In this document: piece after piece, positions 17,198 through 26,143 of the stretch
Position numbering within the stretch: position 1 is the stretch's first letter
Layout of the letters: every line of letters starts with the position of its first letter
DNA from: Candidatus Enterococcus murrayae
GTDB taxonomy: Bacteria; Bacillota; Bacilli; Lactobacillales; Enterococcaceae
Length of the DNA: 64,000 nucleotides
NCBI RefSeq assembly: GCF_017315985.1
Contig: NZ_JAFLVR010000007.1
Coordinates: 25,594 to 89,593, forward strand
Direction: 5' to 3'
Position numbers and translations under genes: made by a program
The notes under the pieces: model-generated
Told to the model about the DNA's origin: nothing
The model's input: the letters and a program-made list of their open reading frames with translations, nothing else
Databases searched by the model: none

Positions 17198-17352
17198 ACT
17201 ACAGCGATTCTTCTAAGGCACTCCTGTTAAGTTAATACGATTAGCAGTTATAGGATTCAGTTAGCGACTCCAACACCAGATCAATCTAAAGTTTATACGC
17301 TTTTTACCCATGACAAATAAACCTTTTTACAAGAATGAAAAAAACTATTTTT

Positions 17353-18432
17353 CTAATTTCTCCATTTACTTGGTTTAAAATTCTTGATAATCTTTTTCTC
17401 TCCTTTTGTCAGCTTTTTACCGCCTGCTCTCGTAGTTGATTTTCCATTTTTAGGCGGTTTTTCCAGCTTTTCATCAATCACAGCTTCAGCTGCTAAAGTT
17501 GGCGACAGTAAAGTTGCCATGTCTCCTTGAGCCTCCTTTTCCGCCTTGACGCTTGCTGCTGGAACAATCCTTGAATCCATTTCTGTCTTCCTGCCAAGAA
17601 TCATATCCGGCGGCAGTTTTTCAGAATTTTCCGGTATTTGAGCAGAAGATTCCTTCTCTTCCGAGGCAGGTTCGACTTCTTCAAAGATTTCTTTGATCAA
17701 CACAATGAGCTCCTCTTTAGTCAACATAGAAAGATCAAAGCCTTCCAGCATGCTGTTTTCAACGGTAGCTTTCGTCGTTTCTGTCGTCACTTTTTGGGCA
17801 GACTGCTCCTGTGGCTGTTCCTTGGGTTGTTTTGTACTATAAATCGTCGTGGTGCCTTTGAAATCACAATCCATGAGTTTGACGAATTGACGAACGTCTC
17901 CCTTATGGAAGATCGTCAGAGTTGTCAAGACTCTAAGTATCCGTTTTGTTTCCTCAAGGGTATTGCTTGGATCGGCATCTCTTAGATTCCATGTATGTTT
18001 TTTTCCATTGGCATCTTCAAAGATCGAAGTGAGGGTATAGCTATCATATTGATCAGTAATGACAGCATGCCCTCGATCTTTTAGATACCCTTCATATAAA
18101 CGCATCTTCTTTGTTGCTTTATAATACTTTGTCTCGTTCTTGAATAAACGCTTGATGATACTGAGCCATTCGTGCTCCTCTACATAGTCCTTGAAAAATG
18201 GGCAGAACTTTCTCAGCGTATCATTGGGTTGGGCTTGAAAAAGCAGCTCACGAACAATCTCTGGACAAGGTAGTGAGAAATCGCTTACTATTAAGGCATT
18301 TCTCAAAATAATCGCCACGATATATTCTACTACTAGGTCTGTGTTTTTCGTCTCTTCCCAAAATTTATGTACTTTCTTTTCAAGGTTCTTTCTATTTTTC
18401 ATAGTAAAAATTTGTCGTCTTGTCAGCTCCAT
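17353..18432 (-). CDS. Uncharacterised protein, possibly enterococcal
   Basis: 359 residues from an ATG with AAAGGAG about 10 bases upstream; a GTG at 18456 would add 8 residues. I do not recognise the family. No signal peptide or transmembrane helix is visible. Residues 1-190 are a folded, basic, helix-rich region ending in LTIFHKGDVRQFVKLMDCDFKG. About 200-320 is a low-complexity linker rich in Gln, Glu, Thr and Pro with an internal acidic helix (LTKEELIVLIKEIFEEVE). The last 25 residues are strongly basic (KKLTKGEKKIIKNFKPSKW), suggesting binding to nucleic acid or another polyanion. It is monocistronic, between two PTS clusters. Confidence 0.75.
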   Translation of the reverse strand: MELTRRQIFTMKNRKNLEKKVHKFWEETKNTDLVVEYIVAIILRNALIVSDFSLPCPEIVRELLFQAQPNDTLRKFCPFFKDYVEEHEWLSIIKRLFKNETKYYKATKKMRLYEGYLKDRGHAVITDQYDSYTLTSIFEDANGKKHTWNLRDADPSNTLEETKRILRVLTTLTIFHKGDVRQFVKLMDCDFKGTTTIYSTKQPKEQPQEQSAQKVTTETTKATVENSMLEGFDLSMLTKEELIVLIKEIFEEVEPASEEKESSAQIPENSEKLPPDMILGRKTEMDSRIVPAASVKAEKEAQGDMATLLSPTLAAEAVIDEKLEKPPKNGKSTTRAGGKKLTKGEKKIIKNFKPSKWRN

Positions 18433-18797
18433 GCCCAATTGCTCCTTTTCCCTCACATATGTATGCGTTTTCCATATTTATCTCTATGATGCTACAAAAG
18501 AAGCAATTTTTGAAACCCAAATTGTTTTAAAAAAATTAAGCTTTTTGTGTATATAATCGATTAAAAACCTGACTATAACAAAAAAATATATTTCAATCTA
18601 ATTCTTCGCGAAACTGTCAAAAGATTACTTCCTTAAAATCCAAAAATTTGATTCCACCACATAAAAACGGCGATAAAAGAATTAGGAAATAGAGCCTTTT
18701 GGTGATTATTTTTTTCGATTTTATCCCCCCTCTATGCAGTTTTTCTTCACCGACCTGTCGCTCACTCATAATTAGCATGATTAAAGTTCAAAAAAAA
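18433..18797. other. AT-rich intergenic stretch
   Basis: This gene-free stretch must hold the promoter of the minus-strand gene ending at 17353. Several TATAAT-like sequences occur in AT-rich DNA but none has a convincing -35. I see no conserved RNA or coding sequence. Confidence 0.4.
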
Positions 18798-18830
18798 CGA
18801 GATCTTCACCATTATGTAGTGAAAATCTCG
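18798..18830 (-). terminator. Terminator of the gatZ-like gene
   Basis: CGAGATCTTCAC and GTGAAAATCTCG form a stem with one mismatch; on the minus strand it is followed by a run of eight T. It lies just after the stop codon at 18840. Confidence 0.85.
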
Positions 18831-18839
18831 ACCGTATTG

Positions 18840-20126
18840 TTAGGCTTTTATTTTGTTTAGGCTTTTGATTCGGCTAGTCACACCGGATAAATTGTAGCAT
18901 TCAGCGTAATCACGAATCGGGCGCTTAATATGATCAATCACATAGCGTTGGCCATCAATGTTGTGGGCCTTTAAATTTGTATACATTTTTTCAATTTCAA
19001 CTTTCACTTCCTCATCATTAAAGGTATAGTGACCGGCGATATCTAAGATCTCCGCTTGAAGCTCTGTATCATTTTGCGTCATGATTTCTGCAACAGTCAG
19101 ATTTTTTTGTTCGCCAACCATCCATTTTCTCCAACGTTCACTCTTGATCGCATGCTCCAGCAGCACATCACGTGTATTAGAGACCTCTTTGACTAACCCA
19201 TATTCCATTAGCTTTGCTTCTACCGCTGCTAGATTCAAATAAGCACGAGTCTCTTCTGTGCCGTACTGTGGTGCAACGTTTGTCGCAGTGATTTGTGACG
19301 GTATATGTTCTAATAATGTCACATCATCTAAGTAATCACCATTATGCTCCTTCAAACCAACGCCATAGCCTTTTGCCATTTGCGCCAAGTCATAAGCATT
19401 CTTAAAATTGAAGGTGCCCACCTGTTCTGTTTTACGTGTTAAGGTTCCTGTTTGTCCAACAATGAAGGTCGGCATTGGCAGTCCACGTTTTTCCAACTCT
19501 TCCTTCAATCGTAAAATGAAGGTCTCGTATGTCTCTGTAGAAGTTAGGCCGCCATTCGTCTCTTCAGTTCCAACCTCATAACCGATTTCTGGTAGGTTGC
19601 GAACCTTCCGCTCTTCCTCGCAAAATTCAATCAAATCAACCGTTCGTTCTAATACAGTCTCTAGAGGAATCACTTTACCGACCTCGAAAGGATCTTTCGT
19701 TGGATCGATCATTAATAGATCAAAGCCTGCTTCAATATCTGCCACATAAGATTTTTTTCCCAGCTCCATCGCTTTTTCCGTTGGTAAATGATCATTCCGC
19801 TCTTTATCTCGCTGCCATGGTCCGCCGTGATCGCGACATAGATAATAGAGATTGTCATAGCCAATTTCTTCCGCTACTTCTTCCACTGCTTCAGCAAACG
19901 TAAATTGATTCCACCCATTCACATAGCCGCCGCCTAAATCATCCGCATCCACCTGATTACGACTGGCAATAAACATCACTGGATAATCATCGTCCCTTGA
20001 TAACTCGAGAGTTGCCTGCACACAATTTTTTGACATTGGCCCAATTCCCAATAAGGTTGCACTCTCACCTGTTGCTTGCAGATCCAGCAATCCTTCTACA
20101 ACTGCTTTAATAGGTAATTTTTCCAT
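18840..20126 (-). CDS. GatZ/KbaZ-like tagatose-bisphosphate aldolase non-catalytic subunit
   Basis: 428 residues from an ATG with CGGAG upstream; a GTG at 20180 would add 18 residues. The protein resembles GatZ/KbaZ, which are about 420-residue TIM-barrel subunits that stabilise the class II aldolases GatY/KbaY. Matching segments include CRDHGGPW (equivalent of GGDHLGP), GYEVGTEETNGG, and KEHNGDYL. No class II aldolase is adjacent, but two are encoded in the neighbouring operon (15939-16775 and 7521-8387). It has its own terminator and a promoter sharing an operator with the fructose-type PTS regulator, so it belongs to that regulon. It might be an enzyme in its own right. Confidence 0.75.
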   Translation of the reverse strand: MEKLPIKAVVEGLLDLQATGESATLLGIGPMSKNCVQATLELSRDDDYPVMFIASRNQVDADDLGGGYVNGWNQFTFAEAVEEVAEEIGYDNLYYLCRDHGGPWQRDKERNDHLPTEKAMELGKKSYVADIEAGFDLLMIDPTKDPFEVGKVIPLETVLERTVDLIEFCEEERKVRNLPEIGYEVGTEETNGGLTSTETYETFILRLKEELEKRGLPMPTFIVGQTGTLTRKTEQVGTFNFKNAYDLAQMAKGYGVGLKEHNGDYLDDVTLLEHIPSQITATNVAPQYGTEETRAYLNLAAVEAKLMEYGLVKEVSNTRDVLLEHAIKSERWRKWMVGEQKNLTVAEIMTQNDTELQAEILDIAGHYTFNDEEVKVEIEKMYTNLKAHNIDGQRYVIDHIKRPIRDYAECYNLSGVTSRIKSLNKIKA

Positions 20127-20186
20127 CTCGTTGACATCTCCGTTTCCTGTAATTAAATTTAAGTCCTTGTTTCTTATCACCTCTTA

Positions 20187-20292
20187 AGTATAGGGTGGAA
20201 GCATTCGTCTGAATATTACATTTCTCTGCAACAAGTCCATGCATTAGCGGATCCACTTGTTGCAAGATTGGGCAAAACTTGTTGCAGAGAAA
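20187..20292 (-). promoter_or_regulatory. Promoter and inverted-repeat operator of the gatZ-like gene
   Basis: Read on the minus strand: -10 TATACT (20187-20192), 17-base spacer, poor -35 TATTCA (20210-20215), then the operator. Arms ACTTGTTGCAGAGAAA (its complement on the plus strand at 20221-20236) and the exact inverse at 20277-20292 form a 16-bp perfect inverted repeat; a further ACTTGTTGCA copy is at 20255-20264. The 24 bases at 20213-20236 match 22 of 24 bases at 24353-24376, before the regulator gene, at the same distance from the -10. This looks like an activator site. Confidence 0.72.
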
Positions 20293-20319
20293 AAGGGGAA
20301 ATCTGTTATTTATAAAGAA

Positions 20320-20361
20320 AACGGCAAAAGAAATAGGGTGAACCCATTTTCCTTTGCCGTT
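20320..20361 (-). terminator. Terminator after the fructose-type EIIC gene
   Basis: AACGGCAAA and TTTGCCGTT arms, extended by GAAA/TTTC, with a T-rich tail on the minus strand. It ends the regulator-EIIA-EIIB-EIIC transcript just before the gatZ-like promoter. Confidence 0.75.
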
Positions 20362-20375
20362 ATAACATTTGACTA

Positions 20376-21470
20376 TTATTTTGCTACTTCGATTTGTTCA
20401 TTCGTCTCTTTCTTTTTTTCTTTCGTTGTTTCATCAACCAAGCTTGGTTTAGTGAAATGTAAAATGGCTGCTGAAATGGCCGCTCCAACAATGATTGAGA
20501 GCGCGTACCACAATTTTCCATTAACTACCGGCAAGATAATAAACCCGCCGTGGGGGACTAATGCCTCTACTCCAGTGGCCATTCCCATCGCACCGCCAAT
20601 AGCACTACCGATAATAATTGCGGGCAATACTCGTTTGATATCCTTTGCTGCAAATGGAATCGCCCCTTCCGTGATCCCGATCAACGACATAAAGAAAGCT
20701 GAAATACCTAAGTCCTTGTCTTCAGGAGTATATTTTTTTCGATCAATAAAGGTTGAAATAGCCATAGCTAACGGCGGGATCGCACAAGCGATTCGATGTG
20801 CGCCATTCGGTCCGTAAACACCTTCCGCCATCAAAGCTAATGTGAACGCCGTTGCAGTCTTATTAATGGGGCCGCCCATATCGATAGCAGTCATCGCGCC
20901 TAAAATCAAACCTAAAATAAGCGCGCTGCCGCCTTGCATTTGCCCTAGCACTTGAACCAGCCAATCCATCGCTGCACCAATCGGCACCGCAATGATATAA
21001 ATATAAAACATTCCTAGTACAAAGGTCGTAACCACTGGAACGATCAGAATGGGCATGATTGTCCGAATAGTAGCTGGTACCTTCCATGTTTTACACCAGC
21101 GAACAAAATAACCAGCGGCCACACCCATGATCATTGCCCCTAGAAAACCTGTCTTTATTTGTCCTTCACCGATTGGATTGTTGGCAACAAATCCTAAGAT
21201 CATCCCAGGAACCAGGCCTGGTTTTCCGGCTAATGAATTGGCAATATATCCTGACAGCAACGGAATCATCATCGCAAAACCTGCGGCGCCCAGATCATTT
21301 AGGTTTTGCATGAATGGGCTAGTGATCTCCATTCCGGCATCCGTGGCTTTCCCCGTAGCAAGAGCAACCGCCAAGAAAATCCCACCCACAACCACTGACG
21401 GCAGCATAAAGGATACTCCTGTGTTAAAGGCCTTTTGCAAGTCTTTAAAGAACTTGTTCTGTTTTTTCAT
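20376..21470 (-). CDS. PTS fructose-family EIIC
   Basis: 364 residues with about nine hydrophobic segments, the size of a free-standing fructose-type EIIC channel. FMLPSVVVGGIFLAVALATG near the N-terminus and GPINKTATAFTLALM in the middle are typical. The C-terminal tail is charged and Lys/Glu-rich. It follows the EIIB gene by 15 bp. The imported sugar is unknown; the GatZ-like protein in the same regulon hints at a ketose that ends as a ketose 1,6-bisphosphate. Confidence 0.88.
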   Translation of the reverse strand: MKKQNKFFKDLQKAFNTGVSFMLPSVVVGGIFLAVALATGKATDAGMEITSPFMQNLNDLGAAGFAMMIPLLSGYIANSLAGKPGLVPGMILGFVANNPIGEGQIKTGFLGAMIMGVAAGYFVRWCKTWKVPATIRTIMPILIVPVVTTFVLGMFYIYIIAVPIGAAMDWLVQVLGQMQGGSALILGLILGAMTAIDMGGPINKTATAFTLALMAEGVYGPNGAHRIACAIPPLAMAISTFIDRKKYTPEDKDLGISAFFMSLIGITEGAIPFAAKDIKRVLPAIIIGSAIGGAMGMATGVEALVPHGGFIILPVVNGKLWYALSIIVGAAISAAILHFTKPSLVDETTKEKKKETNEQIEVAK

Positions 21471-21485
21471 TTTTATATTTCCCCC

Positions 21486-21800
21486 CTATAGTTTTTCTGC
21501 TGCATCAAGATATTTGGCAGGATACTTGATGATGTCTCCCGGATCGACAGACAAGGTTTTTCCTGTATCTATTTTCTCTTCAAAGCGTTCACTATCTTCC
21601 ACATCGATTGCAACAGCCAAGATCAAAACATCCGCCTGATCGATCGTTTCCTGTTCCAGCTCATTTTCGATCCCCATACTGCCTTGTGTCTCTACCTGCA
21701 CTTCATAACCGCGTTTTCTACATTCCTTTTCAATAGCTTCTTGCGCCATATACGTATGCGCGATCCCTGTTGGACATGCTGTTACTGCTACTACTTTCAT
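21486..21800 (-). CDS. PTS fructose-family EIIB
   Basis: 104 residues. The phospho-Cys lies in the motif VTACPTGIAHTYMAQEA (Cys9), diagnostic of fructose-type EIIB. I chose the ATG at 21800 because GGAGG lies 8 bases upstream; an in-frame ATG at 21827 has none. It accepts phosphate from the EIIA encoded just upstream and gives it to the sugar bound by EIIC. Confidence 0.9.
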   Translation of the reverse strand: MKVVAVTACPTGIAHTYMAQEAIEKECRKRGYEVQVETQGSMGIENELEQETIDQADVLILAVAIDVEDSERFEEKIDTGKTLSVDPGDIIKYPAKYLDAAEKL

Positions 21801-21859
21801 TCTAAGAACCTCCATATTCCTATTCATTCACTCATTTTAAGTTTTGGTGCTGACACTTT

Positions 21860-22333
21860 CTAAATGTCAATCGAGCGTAATTGTTCATATACATTGTTTT
21901 TATCTGTTTCTGTCAATAATTTTTCTCTAAACGTCTCGTCTAATAGCTTCTTACTTAACTGTGAAATGAATTTTAGATGCATTGTTCCCTCACTGTTTTT
22001 AGGAACGCCAATTAAAAAGACCAGTTGAACTTTGTCATCACTTTCCTGGATCCAGTGAAAGCCTTTATTGGTCCTGACAAAGGCGATGAAGGGCTGCAAA
22101 ACGGTTTCATTTTTTCCATGGGGAATCGCGATACCATAACCGATCGCAGTAGAAACCTCTTGTTCTCGTTTCTTGACTGCCTGAAACAAGATTTCCGAAT
22201 CCTCCACGTATCCAATAAATTCTGCAACGTCAACAATATGCTGTATGACCTCATCTTGATTATCCAAATCACTGTCTAAAAAAATTAAATCATTCGTAAT
22301 GACACTTCTGCCGCTCTCCTGCACGTTATCCAC
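21860..22333 (-). CDS. PTS fructose/mannitol-type EIIA
   Basis: 157 residues from a GTG at 22333, one base after the stop of the regulator gene and with GGGAG 8 bases upstream inside that gene; a TTG at 22348 is the alternative. The phospho-His is in GYGIAIPHGKNE. It is the phosphate donor for the adjacent EIIB. The close junction with the regulator implies translational coupling. Confidence 0.85.
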   Translation of the reverse strand: MDNVQESGRSVITNDLIFLDSDLDNQDEVIQHIVDVAEFIGYVEDSEILFQAVKKREQEVSTAIGYGIAIPHGKNETVLQPFIAFVRTNKGFHWIQESDDKVQLVFLIGVPKNSEGTMHLKFISQLSKKLLDETFREKLLTETDKNNVYEQLRSIDI

Positions 22334-22334
22334 A

Positions 22335-24254
22335 CTAATCACTCCCAAGTTTTCTGAATGCCCCTTCGTTTGAGGTTGCTTCCCGCAATTGTTTTAATTG
22401 TTCACCATTGTCAATGATGTTATAAATATCCGATAGAATATTTCTTGTTTGATACGTATCCTCTTTCGCAATACAAATCAAAAAGATCAGATCGACATAG
22501 TATTTATTCCATTTAAATTTCTTTTTGTTCTTTATCAAAACGATGATCGTTTTATTGACCGCTGTTGAATTGCCGTGAGGAACTGCTGTTCCAGAAGGGA
22601 GATCAGTGCCGCCCAATGCTTCTCGTTCTTGAACAGTTTGAATAAATTGCCGATCCACAAAATTCTTCTCAACTAAAAGGGTCCCGATCTGTTCGATCAA
22701 CTCTTCCTTAGAAGTAAAATCCGTATTTACAAAAATAAATTCTTTAGCGACAAATTTTATCAGATGGTGTGCTCGGACTAAATCGATCACTTTTTCATCT
22801 GTATCAGGTAATAAATTTGAGGTTTTTATACGTTCTATGTCCTCTTTCGTCAAAAATGGCGAGACCTGGATCACTTCTTTTTCAGGTATGTCAATCTTAG
22901 TTGTAGAAATGATCAAATCATACTCATCAATAGCCAGTTGTTCTACTTCAGCAACGGAAGCAACTTCAAATGTATCCAATGAAGGCAAGATACTTTTTAT
23001 TCGATTGATCAGCAGCTCCGAAGTAGCAATCCCCATTTGACAAACGATCAAAATTTTTCGATTCATCCGTGCTCGTTCGATTGCGGCCTGAAAATACATA
23101 GTCAAAAAAGCAATCTCATCTTCATTAAAACTAATGCCTAACTCTTCTTCATAGCCACTAAGCACGACCCAAATAACATTGAAGGTCAAAGAGAACTCGT
23201 TTTTGATCTGAGTGGTAAAGGGATTTTCTGTTTTGTTGTTTGTTTTTAACCGATAGATCATTGGCGGAATATGATTTTTTAGCTGTTCCTCCAGCTTTTG
23301 ATCACCGGCAAAATCAATGTTCAAGGCTGCCGATACTCTAGCAAGCAGTCGTTCAACGATCACTTCGTCAATTTCATCATCCGGTAATGTTTCAAAGCGA
23401 TTTGAAATCAGCTGCAAGGATAAATAGTGAACATCCTCATTTGTATAAGACAGCTCCAAACGCAAAGCTGCTTTATGCAGCATTCGGACCGCACTTTCCT
23501 CAAAGAAAATCATCGCTTCATTAGCATCCGCTTGTTGATATTCTTCAATGTGATGCCCATTAGCTATCCGATAAACCAAGATAATAAAAATACTCAAGAT
23601 ATTTTGCACATAGTAATCAGAAATCGCATTCACATTTTCTCGAATATACGTGTATAAAATATTCGAGCAAGCGCTGATCAAGGTCTCCCCGTAGTAATCG
23701 TTCAATAATTTAATTTTCTCAGCAATGTCTTCGTCTAAATAAATCTCAGAATTACTTAACAAGTAGCGATTGAACTGAAGCATCGCTTTTTGAATATCTT
23801 CTTCTGTCCCTATCAGTGAAGTTCCATGAACATCACTGCACAATTTGATCTCGGAACCGACATTCAAAATCTTCATAATGAACTCAAAATCCTTGATGAT
23901 AGAGGTTTTGCTCACCATGAAGCACTCAGACAAATAGTTAAAACTGACCACCTTCTCTTTAAAAAGCAAGAGGTTCAAAATTTCAATTCTGCGATTGAAC
24001 GTATTGTAGATGTCACTTCCTTCATTTTTTTCTCTGATCACGCCAACTTCTTTGAAACGTTTCAGCGCGACGCCGACACCGCGCTTTTTTTCAAGATATT
24101 CTCCCGAGCTTTGGAGATATTCGTCAATGATCCCCAGTTCGCTATGCGTTGTTCGTTTAGAAACACCCAGTTGACTGGCAAAATATCCTACTGTCTGAAA
24201 GTCACTTTGTTGCATCAGCAACTCCAGTAACTCTTTTTGTCTTTTTGTAAGCAT
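22335..24254 (-). CDS. PRD-containing PTS regulator with intact EIIB and EIIA domains
   Basis: 639 residues from the ATG at 24254 (AAGGAAG upstream; an earlier in-frame start at 24320 would lie at the predicted transcription start). An N-terminal helix-turn-helix begins MLTKRQKELLELL, a second HTH-like segment follows, then two PRDs (about 180-390), an EIIB-like domain with Cys in ILIVCQMGIATSELL, and a C-terminal EIIA with GTAVPHGNST. Unlike the other two regulators in the window, both phosphorylation motifs are intact. It is first in the fructose-type PTS operon and probably activates its own promoter and that of the gatZ-like gene through the shared operator. Confidence 0.86.
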   Translation of the reverse strand: MLTKRQKELLELLMQQSDFQTVGYFASQLGVSKRTTHSELGIIDEYLQSSGEYLEKKRGVGVALKRFKEVGVIREKNEGSDIYNTFNRRIEILNLLLFKEKVVSFNYLSECFMVSKTSIIKDFEFIMKILNVGSEIKLCSDVHGTSLIGTEEDIQKAMLQFNRYLLSNSEIYLDEDIAEKIKLLNDYYGETLISACSNILYTYIRENVNAISDYYVQNILSIFIILVYRIANGHHIEEYQQADANEAMIFFEESAVRMLHKAALRLELSYTNEDVHYLSLQLISNRFETLPDDEIDEVIVERLLARVSAALNIDFAGDQKLEEQLKNHIPPMIYRLKTNNKTENPFTTQIKNEFSLTFNVIWVVLSGYEEELGISFNEDEIAFLTMYFQAAIERARMNRKILIVCQMGIATSELLINRIKSILPSLDTFEVASVAEVEQLAIDEYDLIISTTKIDIPEKEVIQVSPFLTKEDIERIKTSNLLPDTDEKVIDLVRAHHLIKFVAKEFIFVNTDFTSKEELIEQIGTLLVEKNFVDRQFIQTVQEREALGGTDLPSGTAVPHGNSTAVNKTIIVLIKNKKKFKWNKYYVDLIFLICIAKEDTYQTRNILSDIYNIIDNGEQLKQLREATSNEGAFRKLGSD

Positions 24255-24326
24255 AATGATAAACACTTCCTTACTATCTGAAATAAAGGCCTTAATTTTT
24301 GATAGCGTTATCATGATCATGACCTT

Positions 24327-24428
24327 ATTATAGTTTGAGTATTTGATTTTAGATATTACATTTCATTGCAACAAGTCGCTACAACATCCAAGATACTTGT
24401 TGCAGAGAAACCTCTGATTTTGTTGCAA
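24327..24428 (-). promoter_or_regulatory. Promoter and operator of the fructose-type PTS operon
   Basis: On the minus strand: -10 TATAAT (24327-24332), 17-base spacer, poor -35 TATCTA (24350-24355), then the operator. Plus-strand coordinates of the arms: TTTCATTGCAACAAGT (24361-24376) and ACTTGTTGCAGAGAAA (24395-24410), with a third half-site TTGTTGCAA at 24420-24428. The layout copies that at 20187-20292. Confidence 0.72.
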
Positions 24429-24529
24429 TAGCGCATTCATCCATTCAAAAAAACAAGTGAGCAATAAGTAGAGGTCACTTGGTTTTCCTGTTCCAATCCA
24501 ATGATAAGTTTTTCTTTCAAGCAAAAAAA

Positions 24530-24557
24530 GCTTAGAAGACGAAAGCATCTTCTAAGC
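24530..24557 (-). terminator. Terminator of the HyuA-like operon
   Basis: GCTTAGAAGA pairs exactly with TCTTCTAAGC across an 8-base loop; seven T follow on the minus strand. Confidence 0.88.
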
Positions 24558-24592
24558 ACTTAATTATTCTCGTATTTTTTTATGAAAATCGA

Positions 24593-26143
24593 TCAACTTG
24601 TGACAAAATCTAACTTGCCAGCAACTTTGACTTTGATATTAACCGCCTGCTTGGGTAAATAGGCTAAAGGAATCACTTCTACAAAGATTGTTTTAAGCGA
24701 GTCTTTGGAAGCTCCTGAGCGGATCGCTTCCTGTTCCGCCGCGGCGATGGCTATCGCCACTGTCTCCTCTTGCGTTTGTTTTTCTAATGAATACACAGAG
24801 TTTACCTCGCCTGAAACTTCTCCCAAGGCAGCTCCAATCGCATTAGCTGCATCATAATTCTCTGGAACGAGCACCTGTGAAACACCATTCATCTCTTTAG
24901 GCAAAATAATGCTTCCGCCTCCAACTAAAATAACTGGTATTTCTGTGCTATCTGTTTTCATCTGATCAATTGCATCTTCAATCAGCTCTTTTATTTTCTT
25001 TTTGGATTCACTGATCAATGCGGTGTCCAGCTCTTGAGAAATAGCACCAGTAACTGGATGCTCTGTTTGATTCGCGATTGCGACATCAGTTGCACACAAA
25101 GTCGTGCCGCCAAAGGACAAGCTTTCTTCCAAAATACGATAGCCTAAGCTTTCTGGACCAACAGTAAGTTCCTCTGCTAAATGAATAATTGTTCCACCGC
25201 CTAATCCAATCGAAAGAACATCTGGCATGCGAAAGTTGGTTCGAATGCCGCCAATAAGTGTAGCCAGTGAAGATTCTCGAGGAAATCCTTTTTTCAACAC
25301 ACCAATATCAGTAGTGGTTCCCCCAACATCGACAACTAAAGCATCCTCCAAACGACTTAAGTGCGCAGCTCCTCGAATGGAGTTGGTTGGGCCGCAGCCG
25401 ATTGTCAACACCGGGTAGCTCAGTGCTTTTTCTAAATCCATCAATGTTCCGTCATTTTGACAAATAAATACATCCGCAGTGATCTGATTATTACTCAATG
25501 CTTGTTTTAAGCCCTGAATCATTTTAATGATCGTTTGGGTAAGTGCTGCGTTCAAGATACTCGCATTTTCTCTTTCCAATAATCCAACTGAGCCGATCTC
25601 ACTAGATAACGTTACTGGAACACCGAGCTCTTGTTCAACGATCCTTGCTGCCTGCTTTTCTTGTTCGTTATTTACAGGAGAAAAAACACCTACTACCGCG
25701 ACCGCTTCGACCTTGCCCTTCATCTGCTGACAAACTTGTCGAATCTCCTCTTCGTCCACTTCAGCGATCTTATTTCCGTTGTACTCATAGCCACCAGAGA
25801 CAATTGCAGATTGAGCCATCATTTTACTTGCTAGATCTTCTGGCCAGCCAATCATTGGAGCAACTGCTGTCGTAGCCGGCTTCGCTAAACGAATGATTCC
25901 AATCTTGCTCAGCTCTTTTCGTTGGACAATCGCATTCGTGCAATGAGTCGTTCCTAGCATTACGACACTGATTTTTTCTGTCGGAATCTTTGTTTCCTGT
26001 AAAATTTTTTGAATGGCAATATCAATGCCTTCACTGACATCATCCATTGTAGGACTCTTGATTTTCCCTACGCAGCGCAACTCTTCATCTAAAATCGCGC
26101 AATCTGTATTTGTTCCGCCAACATCGATCCCTAATCTATACAT
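24593..26143 (-). CDS. Hydantoinase/oxoprolinase-family protein (HyuA-like)
   Basis: 516 residues of the HyuA/acetone carboxylase/5-oxoprolinase alpha-type superfamily, which use ATP to open or carboxylate small amide or ketone substrates. The ATPase-like motifs GIDVGGTNTDCA (5-16) and VVDVGGTTTDIGV (about 292) are intact. No HyuB-type partner gene is present; instead the gene overlaps a DUF917 gene by 8 bp. With a cytosine/purine-type permease and a PucR regulator beside it, the substrate is probably a nitrogen heterocycle or its ring-opened product. That is inference. Confidence 0.82.
   Translation of the reverse strand: MYRLGIDVGGTNTDCAILDEELRCVGKIKSPTMDDVSEGIDIAIQKILQETKIPTEKISVVMLGTTHCTNAIVQRKELSKIGIIRLAKPATTAVAPMIGWPEDLASKMMAQSAIVSGGYEYNGNKIAEVDEEEIRQVCQQMKGKVEAVAVVGVFSPVNNEQEKQAARIVEQELGVPVTLSSEIGSVGLLERENASILNAALTQTIIKMIQGLKQALSNNQITADVFICQNDGTLMDLEKALSYPVLTIGCGPTNSIRGAAHLSRLEDALVVDVGGTTTDIGVLKKGFPRESSLATLIGGIRTNFRMPDVLSIGLGGGTIIHLAEELTVGPESLGYRILEESLSFGGTTLCATDVAIANQTEHPVTGAISQELDTALISESKKKIKELIEDAIDQMKTDSTEIPVILVGGGSIILPKEMNGVSQVLVPENYDAANAIGAALGEVSGEVNSVYSLEKQTQEETVAIAIAAAEQEAIRSGASKDSLKTIFVEVIPLAYLPKQAVNIKVKVAGKLDFVTS

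Larger units (their letters stand above)
16776..17352. other. Gene-free stretch: operon promoter region and three strong hairpins
   Basis: The left part holds the probable promoter of the ten-gene operon. On the minus strand a TTGACA lies at 16886-16891, followed 17 bases later by only a weak -10. Further right are a perfect palindrome (16994-17011), a perfect 14-bp inverted repeat with a T-rich 3' side (17018-17055), and a terminator hairpin (17154-17197). I see no convincing coding sequence in either direction. Confidence 0.6.

Noticed and set aside
20257..20817. 186-codon open frame on the plus strand
   Set aside because: Antisense to the fructose-type EIIC gene, and its beginning covers the gatZ operator and a terminator.
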